Assembly (NCBI GenBank): GCA_035771175.1
Contig: CM069599.1
Span: 37,635,707-37,699,706, forward strand
DNA: 64,000 nt
Origin: Paratinospora sagittata
Taxonomy: Eukaryota; Streptophyta; Magnoliopsida; Ranunculales; Menispermaceae
Reading direction: 5' to 3'
Shown here one piece after another: positions 61,680-64,000 of the stretch. Numbering within the stretch: the first letter of the stretch is position 1; every line of letters starts with the position of its first letter. The position numbers and the translations under genes are program-made. The notes beneath the pieces were generated by a model. That model did no database searches. It was not told the DNA's origin and worked only from the letters and a program-made list of their open reading frames with translations.

Positions 61680-64000
61680 CAATACAAAGATGTATCCAAA
61701 CAAGATTAAGATCTCATTATCTTTCCCTCTCCAAAACCACACCTTGTAAGTAACTGTGAGAATTGGGTGTTGGATGAACCAACGAAGAACACTCGGATCT
61801 GATCGGAGAAATGGAGTTCCGACGATGGGTCGCCAGAATCTTACTAGAATAAAAGAGGAGTTTGATGATTGGATTTGGAGGCTGTGATGCGTCTTTTTGT
61901 GTCATTTATTGGTCCTTCTGGTACAAAATCAAGCCGCCGAAACACGCCAAAACTACTTTCTACAATTCTATACGGTCCCGGTCTTCGATTTCGAAGCCAT
62001 TCTGTTCCCAAAATGCCCCTCCCCCTTGTTTGTCCCTCTTTCTTCTTTCTACACATATATTCTATAATTAATTAATAACTATTATTAAATAAATAAATAT
62101 GAGACCCTCTTCAAGAAAAAATTAAAAATTGATAAGAAATTAATAAGACCCCCCGGTTGGTATTGCATAATTTTTATACAATAGCCAGCAGTGCTTTTGG
62201 CGTGTTGTCTCTTGGAACAGATAAAATAAAATAAAATTATATTGTATAAAATACAAAAGTAAAAAAATATAGCCAAGGCGAAGCATGTGTGTTTTACTGT
62301 TTTTGTAGACGGGGAGTTTTGTGGAAATTGGGGGAGATAGAGGGGGTATTTTTGGTATTAGGGGGGAAGTGAGATTGGACCGTTTGTCTCATTGATGTGT
62401 TTTTTACCGCGTTTTGTTCTATAGGAATCGAAGGCTGTGTGTTTTGAATGTTTAGACTTTTAGTGTGACTACTGACTGACTAACTGGGGTTAAGTTTGTC
62501 CACGCGTTTGGGTTAAGAAGCAGACACGTTTCTCTGGAACATCAACGTTGCTCACCAAAGTCATCCGTAGGGTCAGTGAAATGACAGCCAATAACTTATC
62601 CATTTTCCTAGTTACATGCGATTAAGACACATGTTTATAAACATTAGATTACCTTAATGAATTGTCTTTTTTTTTTTTCTAAATTATCTTTCATTTTCGA
62701 CGTTGAAACTTTCCTTTCAACGTTGGAAAGTTCTAACGAGTCCCACTTCAATTAATATTGATGAATAAGAAGATTTCATATGCACGTCATTTCCAACATC
62801 ACTCGTAATACAAATATATGCATGGCTAGGAAGATTTAGTTGTTAAAGGAGTGCAAGGCAATGATGGCTCCGTTTGTCAATAACCCGCAGGCCAACTTCT
62901 TCTTTAAAGTCTACATCCCTTGGTAAGAGGGTGGAAGGTAGTGTTTAAATCTTCTTAATTTTATGTAAAGTGAAGAGTTGTACTTTTCTTATCGTAGATT
63001 ACTTGTTGTACCTTATTAAACTTTGGTTTGAGTAATTATTTTTTATAATAATAGTTAAATTGCTGTCGTCTCCATTTCATTGATTTGAAATGGTTTATAT
63101 TTATGTGATGATTCAACGTAATAAATACAATAAATTGACCAAAAATAAAATAAAATAAAATTAATGGCCCTATTTGATTGAGTAGTTGCAAATTATTTTT
63201 GAAGAAAGTAAATTAATTGAGACTATTTTTTTTTTTTAAAAAAGTTCTTTTGTAAAATTTGTATCAAACAGACCCAATAAAAGTGTTTATTGTTGGCAAA
63301 TATATATGGATGCATAGGGAACAATAAAAGTAGAACACATCCAGGAATACGATGTTTATATAACATGTAGAAATGAATTAATAGGGCACATAAGTAGTCT
63401 ACTTTCCAGTAATAAAAGAAACACAAAGAAAGTGTGCGGGCAGAAGCCTTTAGCTTTAAAATTAACATTACTATATAAATCTACTTATCTACAGCAGACG
63501 AGCGAAAGCAGAAAGTTTTGATCTGATCTGACCTGGTGCAAGATTGCTTGCTTTACATTCAGGCTGGCCCAATCTAAGCAGATTGCGATTGGTAAGTTGT
63601 GCCAGGCTGTGAATTAGCCAGACTTAACAAAAGGCTCGGCCCAGCTGCTCGATCTATGGTCCTTAAAAAGTTTGGTTCAGGGATGGTCTGGGCTGGACTG
63701 GCTAGCGGGTTCATTTGGTTTGAGAAAAATGGTAGTCGCCGTATTCCCAAGCACCACGTGCCATATATAAAAAAAATGGTTATTATATTGAGAAAATGCT
63801 CGAGGATTGAAAGCATCACACTAATTACTACAAATATAATGTAAAAAAAAATTATGTTATTTGAATAAATTTAAGTTATAAAACTTATGTGACAAATGAT
63901 GTAGGATTTTTAATTCCTCTAGCATTTGCTCGTTATATTATTGCTCCAACATGACCTTTTTTTTTTTTAATAATAATTGTAACAAAAACTCTTAAGCATG
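61680..64000. other. Upstream region of the kinase gene and right-end intergenic DNA
   Basis: The first few hundred bases hold the kinase leader and promoter. 62100-63480 is AT-rich with no coding signal. 63480-63720 has higher GC and many CTGG/GGCCC words, which suggests an old repeat. A palindromic G-box CACGTG occurs near 63756, too far from any gene start to assign. No gene supported. Confidence 0.4.

Overview
The window is nuclear DNA of a flowering plant, most likely a eudicot. It is AT-rich, its genes are split by many GT-AG introns, and its proteins are plant-specific ones: chloroplast SecE, cycloartenol synthase, a class VII receptor-like cytoplasmic kinase and a TORTIFOLIA1-type microtubule protein. 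Copia, LINE, RTE and MITE-like debris lies between and inside the genes. The species cannot be named from the sequence. All exon models were built by eye from reading frames, splice signals and phase matching.

Layout. At 330-1133 (-) is the 5' part of an APEM9-like peroxisome gene, divergent from RPN13 (1905-6667, +), a proteasome ubiquitin receptor. A DUF3537 membrane-protein gene (8628-10172, +) carries a one-base frameshift in a T run. SECE1 (11522-12121, +) converges on ALG13 (12351-14660, -), whose second intron holds a 5'-truncated LINE with target-site duplication. A second LINE fragment follows at 15643-17030.

The centre is a head-to-head pair of oxidosqualene cyclase genes. On the minus strand (17709-22665) is a decayed cyclase in which remnants of all 18 exons can be found. 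Exons 1-7 are full of stops and frameshifts. Exons 8-18 are open except for a broken exon 14/15 junction. Its active-site residues are Asn and Val where cycloartenol synthases have His477 and Ile481, the pair associated with plant lanosterol synthases, so it reads as a relic lanosterol synthase. A tRNA-Arg(ACG) gene lies inside it. A 5.1-kb Tork/Tnt1-like Copia element (22874-27993, -) sits about 210 bp upstream of its start codon, with its downstream LTR pointing into the gene. On the plus strand (33480-47102) is an intact 18-exon, 757-residue cycloartenol synthase (CAS1 type), the entry enzyme of plant sterol synthesis. Between the two are MITE-like elements, including a 592-bp compound inverted repeat with a perfect 5-bp target duplication.

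Right of CAS1 lie a TORTIFOLIA1/SPIRAL2-like gene (49351-56082, +) and a PBL17-like cytoplasmic kinase (57229-61679, -). From memory, Arabidopsis has CAS1, an ARM-repeat gene and PBL17 close together on chromosome 2, so this side looks like conserved microsynteny. The genes do not form one pathway, apart from the two cyclases, which share the substrate 2,3-oxidosqualene. No CRISPR array, rRNA or organellar segment was seen.
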